This document shows, in pieces, positions 1 to 8,014 of a stretch of DNA of 15,025 nt. Source of the stretch: Opitutales bacterium UBA2995 (GTDB lineage: Bacteria > Verrucomicrobiota > Verrucomicrobiia > Opitutales > UBA2995); contig DDZZ01000019.1 in NCBI GenBank assembly GCA_002346535.1, positions 126,320 to 141,344 on the forward strand. The letters are read 5' to 3'. Position numbers and translations under genes: made by a program. The notes under the pieces were generated by a model, which worked only from the letters and a program-made list of their open reading frames with translations, had not been told where the DNA came from and searched no databases. Every line of letters starts with the position of its first letter. Position 1 is the first letter of the stretch.

Positions 1-25
1 GCTCTACCATCTGAGCTACGCCCGC
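1..25 (-). tRNA. tRNA gene, 5' end only (partial)
   Basis: Read on the minus strand from 25 to 1, the sequence gives a 7-base acceptor strand (GCGGGCG), the TA linker at positions 8-9, a GCTC D-stem, an AGATGGTA D-loop and the closing GAGC. This is the classic first third of a bacterial tRNA. The anticodon, T arm and 3' end lie beyond the window edge, so the isotype cannot be read. The GCGGGNNTAGCTCAG start is common in glycine tRNAs, which is only a hint. Confidence 0.88.
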
Positions 26-38
26 GAACAAAAGGAGC

Positions 39-69
39 AGAGTAAGAGAAAATTAAAATTCCAAGTCAA
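39..69 (-). promoter_or_regulatory. Candidate promoter for the tRNA gene
   Basis: On the minus strand a TTGACT box (64-69, five of six bases of the -35 consensus) lies 19 bp upstream of a weak TACTCT box (39-44). Transcription would start a few bases before the tRNA 5' end at 25. The -35 box is good, but the -10 box is poor and the spacer long, so this is only a candidate. Confidence 0.27.
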
Positions 70-72
70 ACT

Positions 73-306
73 CTAAAAGAGCACGTTTTTGCGGGGTTTC
101 CAGAGCGAGTACAAGGCCACTTTTTTCCAAGAGCTCGAGGTAATTTTTGCTGAAAAATCTTTCACAAACTCACAGGCTTTGAGGACTTCTGAATCATTAA
201 CAACGAGCGAAAGTTGCATTCTCAACGGGTAATCGCCAAAAACAAACTTTCTTCGGATGGTGGAAATCGGATTCCCTCCTAGTTTTGAATCAGAGAGACC
301 AGCCAC
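73..306 (-). CDS. Small hypothetical protein (doubtful)
   Basis: An open frame of 77 codons begins at a GTG, with an AGGG stretch just upstream, and ends at TAG before the tRNA promoter region. The product has a basic start, a beta-rich middle (FVFGDYPLRMQLSLVV) and a Ser/Lys/Trp-rich end. I recognise no family, signal peptide or membrane segment. The frame is closed upstream by a TGA at 316-318. It may be a real small gene or the tail of a decayed gene whose earlier parts lie at 383-919. I cannot decide between these by eye. Confidence 0.25.
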   Translation of the reverse strand: MAGLSDSKLGGNPISTIRRKFVFGDYPLRMQLSLVVNDSEVLKACEFVKDFSAKITSSSWKKVALYSLWKPRKNVLF

Positions 307-637
307 AATCCCTATTCAGCATCGGGAAGCCGCGACAGGACCAGGAGGCTAGAATGCCCGGCAGGTAAGGATTATCGATCCTTTAACTAATCGTTGAAAA
401 ATTGACCGGCGCCCTCCTGTCAAAAATGTAATCCCTCAAGACCGGGTACAAGGGGGAAGTTTCATCGACCACAAAGGTAACAAAAATATGCCGATTTATC
501 CAATGCGGGAAGCCCTCTAACAAAAGCCCCCAATCCAATTTGAGGCCGTCCTTGGTTTGTTGAAGAACTTCCTTCAACGAATTTTATTCAGGAACGGCAA
601 AATACAATCCTCTAAATCCTAATGACACGGAAACTAA
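307..637. other. Poorly coding stretch, possible gene remnant
   Basis: No confident gene is visible here. The one noteworthy item is a minus-strand open stretch, 577 to 383 (64 codons from a TTG), whose product contains a hydrophobic patch (INRHIFVTFVV) and an Asp/Arg-rich end. It lies in exactly the same reading frame as the small signal-peptide ORF at 919-638. The two are separated only by a TGA at 638-640, 17 sense codons, and a TAA at 584-586. That pattern fits an eroded longer gene, but chance cannot be excluded. No tRNA, repeat array or strong terminator is seen. Confidence 0.4.
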
Positions 638-919
638 TCAACCCAGATTCGGATGCCCGTAGGTTGTCTGCAAAACGAACGCGACATCTGTAAGGCCTTC
701 CCTGATTTTTAGTAAGACGGCAAGGCTTCCAGGCATTCGGTACGAGACTTGATAGTTCGAGACCTTAGCCCCACTCTGTGCATCCCAACCGAGGGCAGTA
801 CCCGCAAAATCACGACCTGCTGTCTGAATCATTTCAGCGTGGATCGAGTATAGCGCAGCGGAAACACACAGTAGTCCTCCAATCAAAAACAAATTCCTAC
901 GCCATATTCTCATGGGCAT
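638..919 (-). CDS. Small putative secreted protein behind the NtrC-type regulator
   Basis: This is a 93-residue ORF starting at ATG 919, only 2 bp after the stop of the sigma-54 activator gene, so it is probably co-transcribed. A second ATG two codons on (913) would also serve. The N terminus is a credible signal peptide or single anchor: basic residues (RIWRR), then a hydrophobic run at about residues 9-25, with possible cleavage after Ser-Ile-His-Ala near residue 28. No lipobox is present, since the Cys is preceded by Leu-Leu. The rest is a short soluble domain I do not recognise. No Shine-Dalgarno sequence is visible. It may be an intact small periplasmic protein or the front of a broken gene, because the same frame reopens downstream after two stops. 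Confidence 0.42.
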   Translation of the reverse strand: MPMRIWRRNLFLIGGLLCVSAALYSIHAEMIQTAGRDFAGTALGWDAQSGAKVSNYQVSYRMPGSLAVLLKIREGLTDVAFVLQTTYGHPNLG

Positions 920-921
920 AG

Positions 922-2295
922 TCAGGAGGAATTCTTACCCAGTGTATCAAGTTCCGGCCATTGTACCAACTTGCGGTGTAAGGTCCGTCGGGAAATGCCC
1001 ATCAACTCCGCGGCCTTGGTTCGATTTCCTTTAGCCTGAAGCAGCGCCCTGCGAAGCAGGTGTTTTTCATTTTCTTCAACGGATAGATTCGATCTCACAT
1101 CCTCGGAGGGAAGGCTGGTTGGGCCACCATCTCTGAGCCGAGTATCTAAATCGTATTCGGTGATTAATCCTCCACGGTGAAGCACCACAGTGTTCTCAGC
1201 AAAATTCCTCAGCTCCCTAATATTTCCGGGCCAGCGATAGCCAGTCAAAACACGAACCGCACCATGATCCACTTCAGGTACCGCAACATTGTTCTCGTTG
1301 GCATAAAGCTTAAGGAAATGGTTCAGCAAGAGTACCGTATCATCCTTTCGCTCCCTCAAGGGTGGTAGATAGATGGAAACAACATTCAATCTATAATAAA
1401 GGTCTTCGCGGAATTTGCCACTGTCTACAAGTTCCTTTAGGTTTTGGTTGGTAGCGCACACCAAACGAACATCGACAGTTATCGGCTTAATGCTGCCAAC
1501 ACGTTCAAAAGTTTTCGATTCTAGAAAACGAAGCAGCTTGATCTGCGTTGTCGCATCAATTTCTCCGATTTCATCGAGAAACAACGTCCCTCCATCCGCG
1601 GCCTCAAAACGCCCCACCCTTTTTTCAATCGCTCCGGTAAAGGCACCCTTTTCGTGCCCGAACAATTCGCTTTCCAATAAATTGGCCGGAAGAGCAGCAC
1701 AATTCACGGCAACAAACGATTTTCGGGAACGATCACTGTTCTGGTGAATGGCCTGGGCAATCAGCTCCTTGCCCGTACCCGTCTCACCTTCCAGCAAAAC
1801 AGTTGCCTTAGATGGGGCCACCAACTTTACGCGCTCAATAACCGCTTTTAATGCCGCTGAGTTTCCAAGAATCCCCTTGAAGCTGAATTTTTTATCCAAC
1901 CTCTGGTGCAGCGCCTGATTTTCAGTTTCAATCGTTCGCGAGCTGAGGGCACGCTTGATTAGAATTTCAAGCCGCTCGAGGTTAACCGGTTTGGTCAGGA
2001 AATCAAATGCGCCACGCTTCATAGCCTCAACGGCAGTCTCGACGTTCCCGTAAGCCGTCATCATAATACAAATTGGCTTATGCGAAAGGGTCAGTGCATG
2101 ATCGATGACCTTCATGCCGGACTTGCCGGACATTCGCAGGTCGGTTAATACAACCTCGAATGGCTGGCTTTCCAACAAGTTGAAAGCCTGATCGGCATCA
2201 CTGGCAAGATACACATCATAGCTGTCCTCAAGGGCTAGCTGTAAGCCTTCCCGCGTATGCTTTTCATCATCTACAATGAGAATGGAAGCTGGCAT
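922..2295 (-). CDS. NtrC-family sigma-54-dependent response regulator
   Basis: This is a 457-residue regulator with the full three-domain layout. Residues 1-118 form a receiver domain: acidic pocket D9/D10, phosphoacceptor D52 (VVLTDLRM), switch T80 and K102 in the FLTKP motif. Residues about 139-375 form an AAA+ domain with Walker A GETGTGKE (170-177), the GAFTGA loop (217-222) that contacts sigma-54, and Walker B LFLDEIGEI (238-246). Residues about 411-447 form a Fis-type helix-turn-helix (GNRTKAAELMGISRRTLHRK). All key residues are present, so it should be a working activator of sigma-54 promoters. It follows its histidine kinase by 34 bp. Which NtrC subfamily it belongs to (NtrC, ZraR/HydG, AtoC) and which genes it controls cannot be told from sequence alone. 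Confidence 0.96.
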   Translation of the reverse strand: MPASILIVDDEKHTREGLQLALEDSYDVYLASDADQAFNLLESQPFEVVLTDLRMSGKSGMKVIDHALTLSHKPICIMMTAYGNVETAVEAMKRGAFDFLTKPVNLERLEILIKRALSSRTIETENQALHQRLDKKFSFKGILGNSAALKAVIERVKLVAPSKATVLLEGETGTGKELIAQAIHQNSDRSRKSFVAVNCAALPANLLESELFGHEKGAFTGAIEKRVGRFEAADGGTLFLDEIGEIDATTQIKLLRFLESKTFERVGSIKPITVDVRLVCATNQNLKELVDSGKFREDLYYRLNVVSIYLPPLRERKDDTVLLLNHFLKLYANENNVAVPEVDHGAVRVLTGYRWPGNIRELRNFAENTVVLHRGGLITEYDLDTRLRDGGPTSLPSEDVRSNLSVEENEKHLLRRALLQAKGNRTKAAELMGISRRTLHRKLVQWPELDTLGKNSS

Positions 2296-2329
2296 GGTAT
2301 GGTATCAATTTGCAGAAAGCCCCGGAAGC

Positions 2330-3505
2330 TCAGGTTTGGGGCAGAAGCCTGACACGTTTGTGCTTTTTCGGAAACTTGAGTGAAATAACCGTGCCAATGC
2401 TCGGTTTACTGTCAATGCCTACTTGGCCACCGTGATCACGAAGGATTCGATTTACGATCATCAGTCCGAGTCCACTGCCTGAAGATTTAGTCGAGTAGTA
2501 AGGCTGAAACACATGCGATAAATCCTCGGCTTCAATTCCCGCTCCGGTATCGGCAATAATTACGTAAAAATGGTCATCGTCCGACCGAGTCTCAATATGC
2601 AAAGTGCCCCCTTCCTGCATGGCTTCGTGTGCATTCTTTATGACATTGAAAAACAGCTGCTTCATCTGGTTCATGTCACCGGCAATGATGGGCGCTTCAT
2701 CGCCGACTTCCATTTCGACCGTTACCTTGGAATTGCTCAGCTCCTGTCCCTGGACCTGCAGCACGGATTCCAAAACTTCGATCAGGTCCATATCCTGAAA
2801 GTCAGGCGGAGATGGTCGAATTGCCTCTAAAAAATGGGTAATGATTCCATCCTGTCGCTCCACCTCCCCGGCGCATATGGACAAGGAACGTGCGAATTTT
2901 TCCCGGATCTCCTTGTTCTCAACCTGGTCCAACAAACGCTGCATGAGTTGCAAATGGATTGTCAGGGAGTTCAACGGGTTGCCCAATTCGTGGGCGACTC
3001 CTGCGGCCAGCAAAAAAATGGATGAGGCTTTCTCCGATTCAATCTTCTCCTCAGTAGAGGCAACTTCGCGAGTGATGTCGCTGAGAATAACTATAAATTG
3101 AGGACCATCTCCATCGAAAGCATCGAAGGGCGCCATATACACACGAACGAAACGATGCTCAGGATAGTTCATTTCAATTTCGCGTGTCACTGAGACCGAT
3201 TCGAGCTCGGGTTCCTGTCCATCCATATTAATGACAGGGGCCAGGTCCGGAATCCATTTCCATAAGATTGCGGAGCCGATATCGGACTCATTGAACCCCA
3301 CCATTTTAACTCCGACATTATTGGCGTACTCGATTACTCCATACTGGGACACTACCATAATTCCTTCGCGAACCGCATTGAAAATTCCTTCGAACAGTTC
3401 CCGTTCCTGTGCCAGCCTGTTGATTAAGATCTGAAGGTTTGTCTCATCCAGGTGGTCTAGCTGGCCAAGAGCTCTATCGAGTGGCGAATGACGTTTATCT
3501 TTCAT
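2330..3505 (-). CDS. Soluble PAS-domain sensor histidine kinase (NtrB-like)
   Basis: This 391-residue kinase is the evident partner of the NtrC-type regulator 34 bp downstream. Residues about 20-40 look helical. A PAS domain spans about 36-145 (from VREGIMVVSQYGVIEYANN to the FIVILSDITRE end). The H-box follows as AAGVAHELGNPLNSL with phosphorylated His at 172. The catalytic ATPase domain has an N-box (FFNVIKNAHEAM, Asn 291), a G1 box (DTGAGI, 319-324), an F-box region (FQPYYSTK) and a G2 box (GSGLGLMI, 343-350). No transmembrane segment or signal peptide is present, so it should sense a cytoplasmic cue, probably through the PAS pocket. The ATG start is unambiguous, but no Shine-Dalgarno sequence precedes it. 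It is transcribed divergently from the membrane-protein gene at 3598. The signal sensed is unknown. Confidence 0.95.
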   Translation of the reverse strand: MKDKRHSPLDRALGQLDHLDETNLQILINRLAQERELFEGIFNAVREGIMVVSQYGVIEYANNVGVKMVGFNESDIGSAILWKWIPDLAPVINMDGQEPELESVSVTREIEMNYPEHRFVRVYMAPFDAFDGDGPQFIVILSDITREVASTEEKIESEKASSIFLLAAGVAHELGNPLNSLTIHLQLMQRLLDQVENKEIREKFARSLSICAGEVERQDGIITHFLEAIRPSPPDFQDMDLIEVLESVLQVQGQELSNSKVTVEMEVGDEAPIIAGDMNQMKQLFFNVIKNAHEAMQEGGTLHIETRSDDDHFYVIIADTGAGIEAEDLSHVFQPYYSTKSSGSGLGLMIVNRILRDHGGQVGIDSKPSIGTVISLKFPKKHKRVRLLPQT

Positions 3506-3597
3506 TTTGGGAACTGGAATAAAACAGAGTTACCGTCTTAATAACGCCTACCTTATTGAGATTGCCAAGTCTTTTAGGGCAACCCACTGTCCCATCA

Positions 3598-4335
3598 ATG
3601 AATCAATCTGGCGATGCAAAATCAGCTCCGAAAAGGGAAAATTTGCTGCTCAGTATTTTGTTCAACATCGCAATTCCCTTGCTGGTTCTAACTAAGTTAA
3701 GCAGCCCGGATCGTTTGGGTCCGGTCGTTGCTCTGGTGGTTGGCCTTTCCTTCCCGCTCCTGTACGGAATATGGGATCTCCTAACCCGCAAGCAGGTGAA
3801 TTTTATCTCTGTCCTCGGATTAATCAGTGTTGGCCTGAGCGGAACTTTCGGATTGGTCGAGGTAGATCCGTTCTGGCTGGCTGTTAAAGAAGCGTCCATT
3901 CCCTTTGCAATCGGAATCATGGTCCTTGTCACCTTTCGCACCAAAAGACCGCTGATAAAAACCTTTCTTTACAACCCCCAAATTTTAAACACTGAGCTCA
4001 TAGATCAAAAGTTGGAAGCATCTAATACTAGAGAGGCATTCAACAGAACCTTCGCATTTTGTAACGGGTTGTTGGTTCTTTCCTTTGGTTTTAGTGCCAT
4101 ACTCAACTTTGTTTTGGCTCAAATAATCGTGACCACGCATCCGGCTGTGAACCTGGCTGAGTTTAACGCACAGCTCGGTAAAATGACTGCGTTGAGTTGG
4201 CCGATTATTGCTGTTCCAAGCACAATCATAATGATGATCGCATTGTGGAAGTTAATATCCAGCTTGGGCAAATTGACCGGATTGAAGCTGGAGGATATGA
4301 TGCACGAAGCGCCGAAGAAAAATTCGGAAGCCTAA
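3598..4335 (+). CDS. Six-pass membrane protein resembling the VC0807 family
   Basis: This is the only plus-strand gene. From ATG 3598 it encodes 245 residues; the frame can be extended upstream to a TTG at 3556, but that adds an unlikely leader. About six hydrophobic segments are visible, near residues 16-33, 41-61, 68-86, 96-114, 154-176 and 199-220. They are separated by a short soluble stretch (about 120-150) and end in a charged cytoplasmic tail. The opening pattern (LFNIAIPLLVLTKLS, then GPVVALVVGLSFPLLYGIWDLL) matches my memory of the VC0807 family of uncharacterised integral membrane proteins; no function is established that I can name. It is divergent from the histidine kinase and convergent with citrate synthase, their stops lying 7 bp apart. 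A role as a sensor accessory or target of the neighbouring two-component system is speculation. Confidence 0.85.
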   Translation: MNQSGDAKSAPKRENLLLSILFNIAIPLLVLTKLSSPDRLGPVVALVVGLSFPLLYGIWDLLTRKQVNFISVLGLISVGLSGTFGLVEVDPFWLAVKEASIPFAIGIMVLVTFRTKRPLIKTFLYNPQILNTELIDQKLEASNTREAFNRTFAFCNGLLVLSFGFSAILNFVLAQIIVTTHPAVNLAEFNAQLGKMTALSWPIIAVPSTIIMMIALWKLISSLGKLTGLKLEDMMHEAPKKNSEA

Positions 4336-4354
4336 GGATTCATTAACGATCCTT
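4334..4354. terminator. Weak bidirectional terminator-like hairpin between convergent genes
   Basis: AAGGAT (4334-4339) and ATCCTT (4349-4354) form a 6-bp stem around a 9-base loop. The stop codons of both convergent genes fall in it: TAA at 4333-4335 on plus, and TAA at 4345-4343 on minus. The stem is short and the following T-run is only three bases, so it would terminate weakly at best. Confidence 0.3.
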
Positions 4355-5629
4355 TACCGGCACATAATGTTGGTCCGTTTTTCCCGTGTATATTTGGCGG
4401 GGTCTATGAATGCGTGAGGAAGTGGTAGCCAATTCGTGCCAGTTTGCAATCCACCCCGGCATGCGGCCGATTGCAAACATCACCGTGAACATTTCGACAG
4501 GAATTCCAATAGCCTTCAGAATAAGCCCGCTATAAAAGTCCACATTGGGGTAGAGCTTGCGCTGGATGAAATATTCGTCTTCAAGGGCCGCCTTCTCCAA
4601 GTGCCGGGCGATATCCAACAACGGATCAGAATGGCCCATATTTGCCATAAGCTTTTCAGCGGCACCACCTAAAATTTTTGCTCGAGGATCGTAATTCTTG
4701 TAGACTCGGTGGCCAAATCCCATAAGCCGCGCTTTTCCAGATTTTGCAGCTTCGATAAATTGACTGCCATCATCCCCGGAATCGTGAATGGATTGTAACA
4801 TTTTTACCACAGCGGTGTTGGCACCTCCGTGTAGCGGTCCCCACAAAGCGGATACACCGGAAGATACCGAGGCAAATAAATTAGCTCCTCCACTCGAGAC
4901 CATGCGAACGGTCGAAGTTGAACAATTCTGCTCGTGGTCCGCATGAAGCAGCAAAAACAGATCGAGAGCGTGGGCTTCTTCAGCCGACGGCTGATAGTCT
5001 TCCTTCTCCCCGTGAAACATCATGTGCAGAAAGTTTTCAACATACCCCAGATCTTCACGGGGCTCAACGAAAGGCAAATCCTTTCTCATACGGTATGTCA
5101 TCGCAGCGATCGTGCGTACCTTCGAGATCAGAAGGCTGGCAGCTTTGTAAAAGTGTTCGAGTTCCTGCTCCCGATTGTTGGAGGTCAACTTACCGTGGTA
5201 ACAACCAATTGCATTAAGCATTGCACTCAGAACAGCCATGGGGTGCGCATCGTTTGGAAACCCGGAAAAGTGGTGGGAAAAGTCGCCGGGAACAGAGGCA
5301 TTACTACCGATGCTATTACTAAAAGTTTCGTATTCCTCCTTACCGGGAAGGTGTCCGTAAATTACCAGGAATGCAGTATTTAAAAAAGAAGCATTCTCGG
5401 CTAGCTCTTCGATCGGTATGCCGCGGTGCCGCAATATTCCGACCTCACCATTAATGAAGGTTATCTCACTAAGACAAGAACCGGTATTTCCATATCCATC
5501 GTCGTAAGTGATATAACCGGAATCGCCGCGCAATTTGCGCAGGTCGATCGCTTTCTCACCCTCGGTGCCATGAATAACCGGGTATACAAATTCCTTACCT
5601 TCTATGGTAATTGTAGCTGTTTCTGACAT
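4343..5629 (-). CDS. gltA: Citrate synthase (type II)
   Basis: This enzyme condenses oxaloacetate and acetyl-CoA to citrate at the entry of the TCA cycle. The 428-residue length matches the hexameric, Escherichia coli-like type (427 residues). Catalytic and binding residues are all present: His232 in LHADHEQNCSTSTVR, His267 in GPLHGGAN, His307 in MGFGHRVYKNYDPRA and Asp364 in NVDFYSGLI. The N-terminal domain (about 1-60) is the beta-rich segment typical of the type II enzymes, which in some bacteria are inhibited by NADH. I chose ATG 5629 (MSETATITIEG) over the TTG four codons earlier; a GGAA lies about 8 bases before it. It follows hisH by 53 bp and may be read from the his transcript or from its own unseen promoter. 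Confidence 0.97.
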   Translation of the reverse strand: MSETATITIEGKEFVYPVIHGTEGEKAIDLRKLRGDSGYITYDDGYGNTGSCLSEITFINGEVGILRHRGIPIEELAENASFLNTAFLVIYGHLPGKEEYETFSNSIGSNASVPGDFSHHFSGFPNDAHPMAVLSAMLNAIGCYHGKLTSNNREQELEHFYKAASLLISKVRTIAAMTYRMRKDLPFVEPREDLGYVENFLHMMFHGEKEDYQPSAEEAHALDLFLLLHADHEQNCSTSTVRMVSSGGANLFASVSSGVSALWGPLHGGANTAVVKMLQSIHDSGDDGSQFIEAAKSGKARLMGFGHRVYKNYDPRAKILGGAAEKLMANMGHSDPLLDIARHLEKAALEDEYFIQRKLYPNVDFYSGLILKAIGIPVEMFTVMFAIGRMPGWIANWHELATTSSRIHRPRQIYTGKTDQHYVPVKDR

Positions 5630-5682
5630 AGACTGTTCCAACTAATATTGAATCCGAGTAAAAGGACGATACTCAACACTCG

Positions 5683-6312
5683 TTAACTATTTTCAACTAA
5701 TTTCAAAAAATTTCGATAAAGAGTGAGTCCAATTTTCTGACTTTTCTCCGGGTGGAACTGAGTGGCGATAACATTTCCAACTTTTATACCACTTGCAAAT
5801 ACATGGCCGTAGTCAGTTTTAAAGAAAGCTGATTTTTCATCTTGCGGATCCACATAATAGCTGTGGACAAAATAAAACTGATCATTGCTCGATGAAAGAC
5901 TTTCGACAATGGGATCATCGAGGTCACTAAATTCGACCGAGTTCCATCCCATGTGTGGAACTTTATAGGTCTCCGGAAGACGAAACTGCTTCACCCGGCC
6001 GGGGAATATCCCGAGACCTCGCACAGAACCTTCCTCAGAAAAATCATAAAGCGCCTGAAAGCCGAGGCAGACACCGAAAAAGGGACGGTCGTCGGCAATC
6101 CAACTTTCAACGGTGTCAATCAACCGGCAGTTTCTCAAACCTTCAACACAGTCGCCAAGCGCACCCACCCCGGGAAGTACCAGACCGTCAGCGTCTTTAA
6201 TTTCATCCGGTCCGGTAATAATTTCCACCTGAGCGCCACAAACCTCAAACGCTTTTGAAACACTGCGGAGGTTTCCCATTCCGTAGTCAATGACTGCAAC
6301 CTTGGGGTTCAT
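5683..6312 (-). CDS. hisH: Imidazole glycerol phosphate synthase, glutamine amidotransferase subunit HisH
   Basis: This is a 209-residue class I glutamine amidotransferase that hydrolyses glutamine and passes ammonia to HisF. HisF makes imidazole glycerol phosphate and AICAR, the fifth step of histidine synthesis. The catalytic triad is clear: Cys82 in FFGVCLGFQ, His187 and Glu189 in QFHPEKS. The opening VAVIDYGMGNLRSV is the family signature, and the PHMGWN motif (119-124) is also kept. The ATG overlaps the hisB stop in an ATGA arrangement, which points to translational coupling. hisF and hisA, often the next genes, are absent; gltA follows instead, so the partner subunit must be encoded elsewhere. 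Confidence 0.97.
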   Translation of the reverse strand: MNPKVAVIDYGMGNLRSVSKAFEVCGAQVEIITGPDEIKDADGLVLPGVGALGDCVEGLRNCRLIDTVESWIADDRPFFGVCLGFQALYDFSEEGSVRGLGIFPGRVKQFRLPETYKVPHMGWNSVEFSDLDDPIVESLSSSNDQFYFVHSYYVDPQDEKSAFFKTDYGHVFASGIKVGNVIATQFHPEKSQKIGLTLYRNFLKLVENS

Positions 6313-6911
6313 CAGGTCAACAGGTCCTTCGTGGAAGGAAGCTTTCCCGCATTGCGAGGGTCAATAGAACTTGCCACATCCAAAGCACGCGCAAAGCACT
6401 TGAACAATGCTTCAATAATGTGGTGAGGCTCATCTCCATATACCACTTTCAGATGAATGTTTGCGCTCAGGCTGTTAACAACAGCCTGAAAAAATTCACG
6501 AATCAAAACGATGTTGAAATCCCGTATATAATTAGCCGGTGACTGAACCTCGTATTTTAAAAATGTTCTGTTACTTAAATCCAAGGCAACCCGCGCCAAA
6601 GATTCATCCATTGGTAAAATAAAAAATCCGTACCGACGAATCCCCAACTTCTCACCAAGTGCCTGCTTAATTGCATCGCCAAGGACGATTCCAACATCCT
6701 CCACAGTGTGGTGATAATCGACATCCAGATCGCCTTGGGCCTTCAGGCTCAGATCGAACATACCATGCTTTGCAAACAAGCATAACATGTGATCAAAAAA
6801 AGGGATCCCCGTATCCACCTCATACTCACCGGCACCATCCAGATTGATAGTAAGCGATATATCGGTTTCCGCTGTTTTGCGGGTTACTGTGCTTATGCGC
6901 TCTTCAGCCAT
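6312..6911 (-). CDS. hisB: Imidazoleglycerol-phosphate dehydratase HisB (monofunctional)
   Basis: This 199-residue enzyme converts imidazole glycerol phosphate to imidazole acetol phosphate. It has the two family signatures with metal-binding histidines: FFDHML (38-43) with DYHHTVEDVGI (65-75), and MDES (101-104) with EPHHIIEALFK (161-171). The C terminus ends in the usual LPSTKD. There is no histidinol-phosphatase domain, so it is the monofunctional form; the phosphatase step needs a separate gene not seen here. Its ATG lies 19 bases inside the end of hisC, and its stop shares the ATGA junction with hisH, so hisC, hisB and hisH form one tightly packed unit. Confidence 0.97.
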   Translation of the reverse strand: MAEERISTVTRKTAETDISLTINLDGAGEYEVDTGIPFFDHMLCLFAKHGMFDLSLKAQGDLDVDYHHTVEDVGIVLGDAIKQALGEKLGIRRYGFFILPMDESLARVALDLSNRTFLKYEVQSPANYIRDFNIVLIREFFQAVVNSLSANIHLKVVYGDEPHHIIEALFKCFARALDVASSIDPRNAGKLPSTKDLLT

Positions 6912-7993
6912 TGGTCGATCGTTTCGCTCAAGGTTAACATTTCTGAATCTGATCCCACACTAATCCGAAGAAAAGAATCCGTCAACGGGTCTGTTCCGAA
7001 ATAGCGAACCAGAATTTTGTGTTCGCGCAGAAAGTCAAATAAGGAAAGTGCCACCTTAGGACCAATAGTGCCGGTGGAATCAGCTGGTCGTATAAATAGA
7101 AAATTGCTTTCTGAGGGATAGGTTTTCCATCCCATAAACTGCCATTGTTTCGAGAACTTCTCCCTCGTCCTGATAATATTATCCACTAACCCATTGTAAT
7201 ATTCAGGATCCGAAATGGCTGCCAATCCCGCAGCCTGAGACGCGACATTGACGTTGTAGCTGTCCCGGACTTTATCGAGTAATTGCACCATTTCGGGATT
7301 CCCCAAAAGAAATCCGATGCGCATTCCAGCCAGACTGTGCGATTTCGATAGCGTCCGGGTTACGCAAAGATTCGGAATCTCCTCGACGAGAGAAAGCGCG
7401 TTTTCACTGGCAAAGGCACCATAGGCTTCGTCCACGACCAAGACTCCATCAAAAGCAGCCGCCAGATTGCGGATGGATTCTGTCGGGATGCCCACCCCTG
7501 TTGGCGCATTTGGAGAAGTAAGGAAGAATATATTGGCGCCACAATCCGCAATTTTTTCGATCGGCAATACGAAAGTATCATCGTAACGGACAGCAATTTG
7601 TTTGGCGTTCTTGATAGACAACAGGACCGGATACAAAGAATAGCTTGGGACCATATAACCTCCACCACGCTCCGGGTCGCAAAATGTCCGCATGAGAAGA
7701 TTGAGTATCTCATCGGAACCATTTCCGACAAATGCCCAATTTTCATTCGGAAGAGTGAACGATTCGGCAACCGCTTTGCGCAGTTCACCGCTAATGGGAC
7801 TCGGATATTTCCTTAACTGGTCGCCAGAAAGATTTGCCAACGCCTCAGCTACGGCGGGACTAGGCGGGTAGGGATTTTCGTTCGTGTTAAGCTTTATCCA
7901 ATCTCTATCGCGTGGTTGTTTTCCGGGTACATAGGCATGCAAAGCTTGCATATGAGCAAGCGCCAGATCCTTTATGGACGATTTCGCACGCAT
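6893..7993 (-). CDS. hisC: Histidinol-phosphate aminotransferase
   Basis: This 366-residue fold-type I PLP aminotransferase converts imidazole acetol phosphate plus glutamate to L-histidinol phosphate. Visible motifs are the N-terminal LNTNENPYPPSP, the PNAPTG loop (161-166), the Asp-Glu-Ala-Tyr around 188-191 that contacts the PLP ring, Lys217 in TLSKSHSLAGMRIG forming the Schiff base, and Arg343 in FLRISVG for the substrate carboxylate or phosphate. The length and motif order are typical of HisC. It starts 21 bp after hisD and overlaps hisB by 19 bp. Broad-specificity relatives also act on aromatic amino acids, but the his-operon setting makes HisC the natural call. Confidence 0.96.
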   Translation of the reverse strand: MRAKSSIKDLALAHMQALHAYVPGKQPRDRDWIKLNTNENPYPPSPAVAEALANLSGDQLRKYPSPISGELRKAVAESFTLPNENWAFVGNGSDEILNLLMRTFCDPERGGGYMVPSYSLYPVLLSIKNAKQIAVRYDDTFVLPIEKIADCGANIFFLTSPNAPTGVGIPTESIRNLAAAFDGVLVVDEAYGAFASENALSLVEEIPNLCVTRTLSKSHSLAGMRIGFLLGNPEMVQLLDKVRDSYNVNVASQAAGLAAISDPEYYNGLVDNIIRTREKFSKQWQFMGWKTYPSESNFLFIRPADSTGTIGPKVALSLFDFLREHKILVRYFGTDPLTDSFLRISVGSDSEMLTLSETIDQWLKSA

Positions 7994-8014
7994 TGTATGG
8001 GTACTAGAATTCCC

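Noticed and set aside
1..72. Integration of a mobile element at the tRNA gene
   Set aside because: Integrases usually target the tRNA 3' end, which lies outside the window; the side visible here is the 5' end, and no integrase or flanking repeat is seen.
3506..3597. A sigma-54 promoter in the gap between the kinase and the membrane-protein gene
   Set aside because: No GG and GC doublets at the required 10-bp spacing within TGGCAC/TTGC-like boxes were found on either strand.
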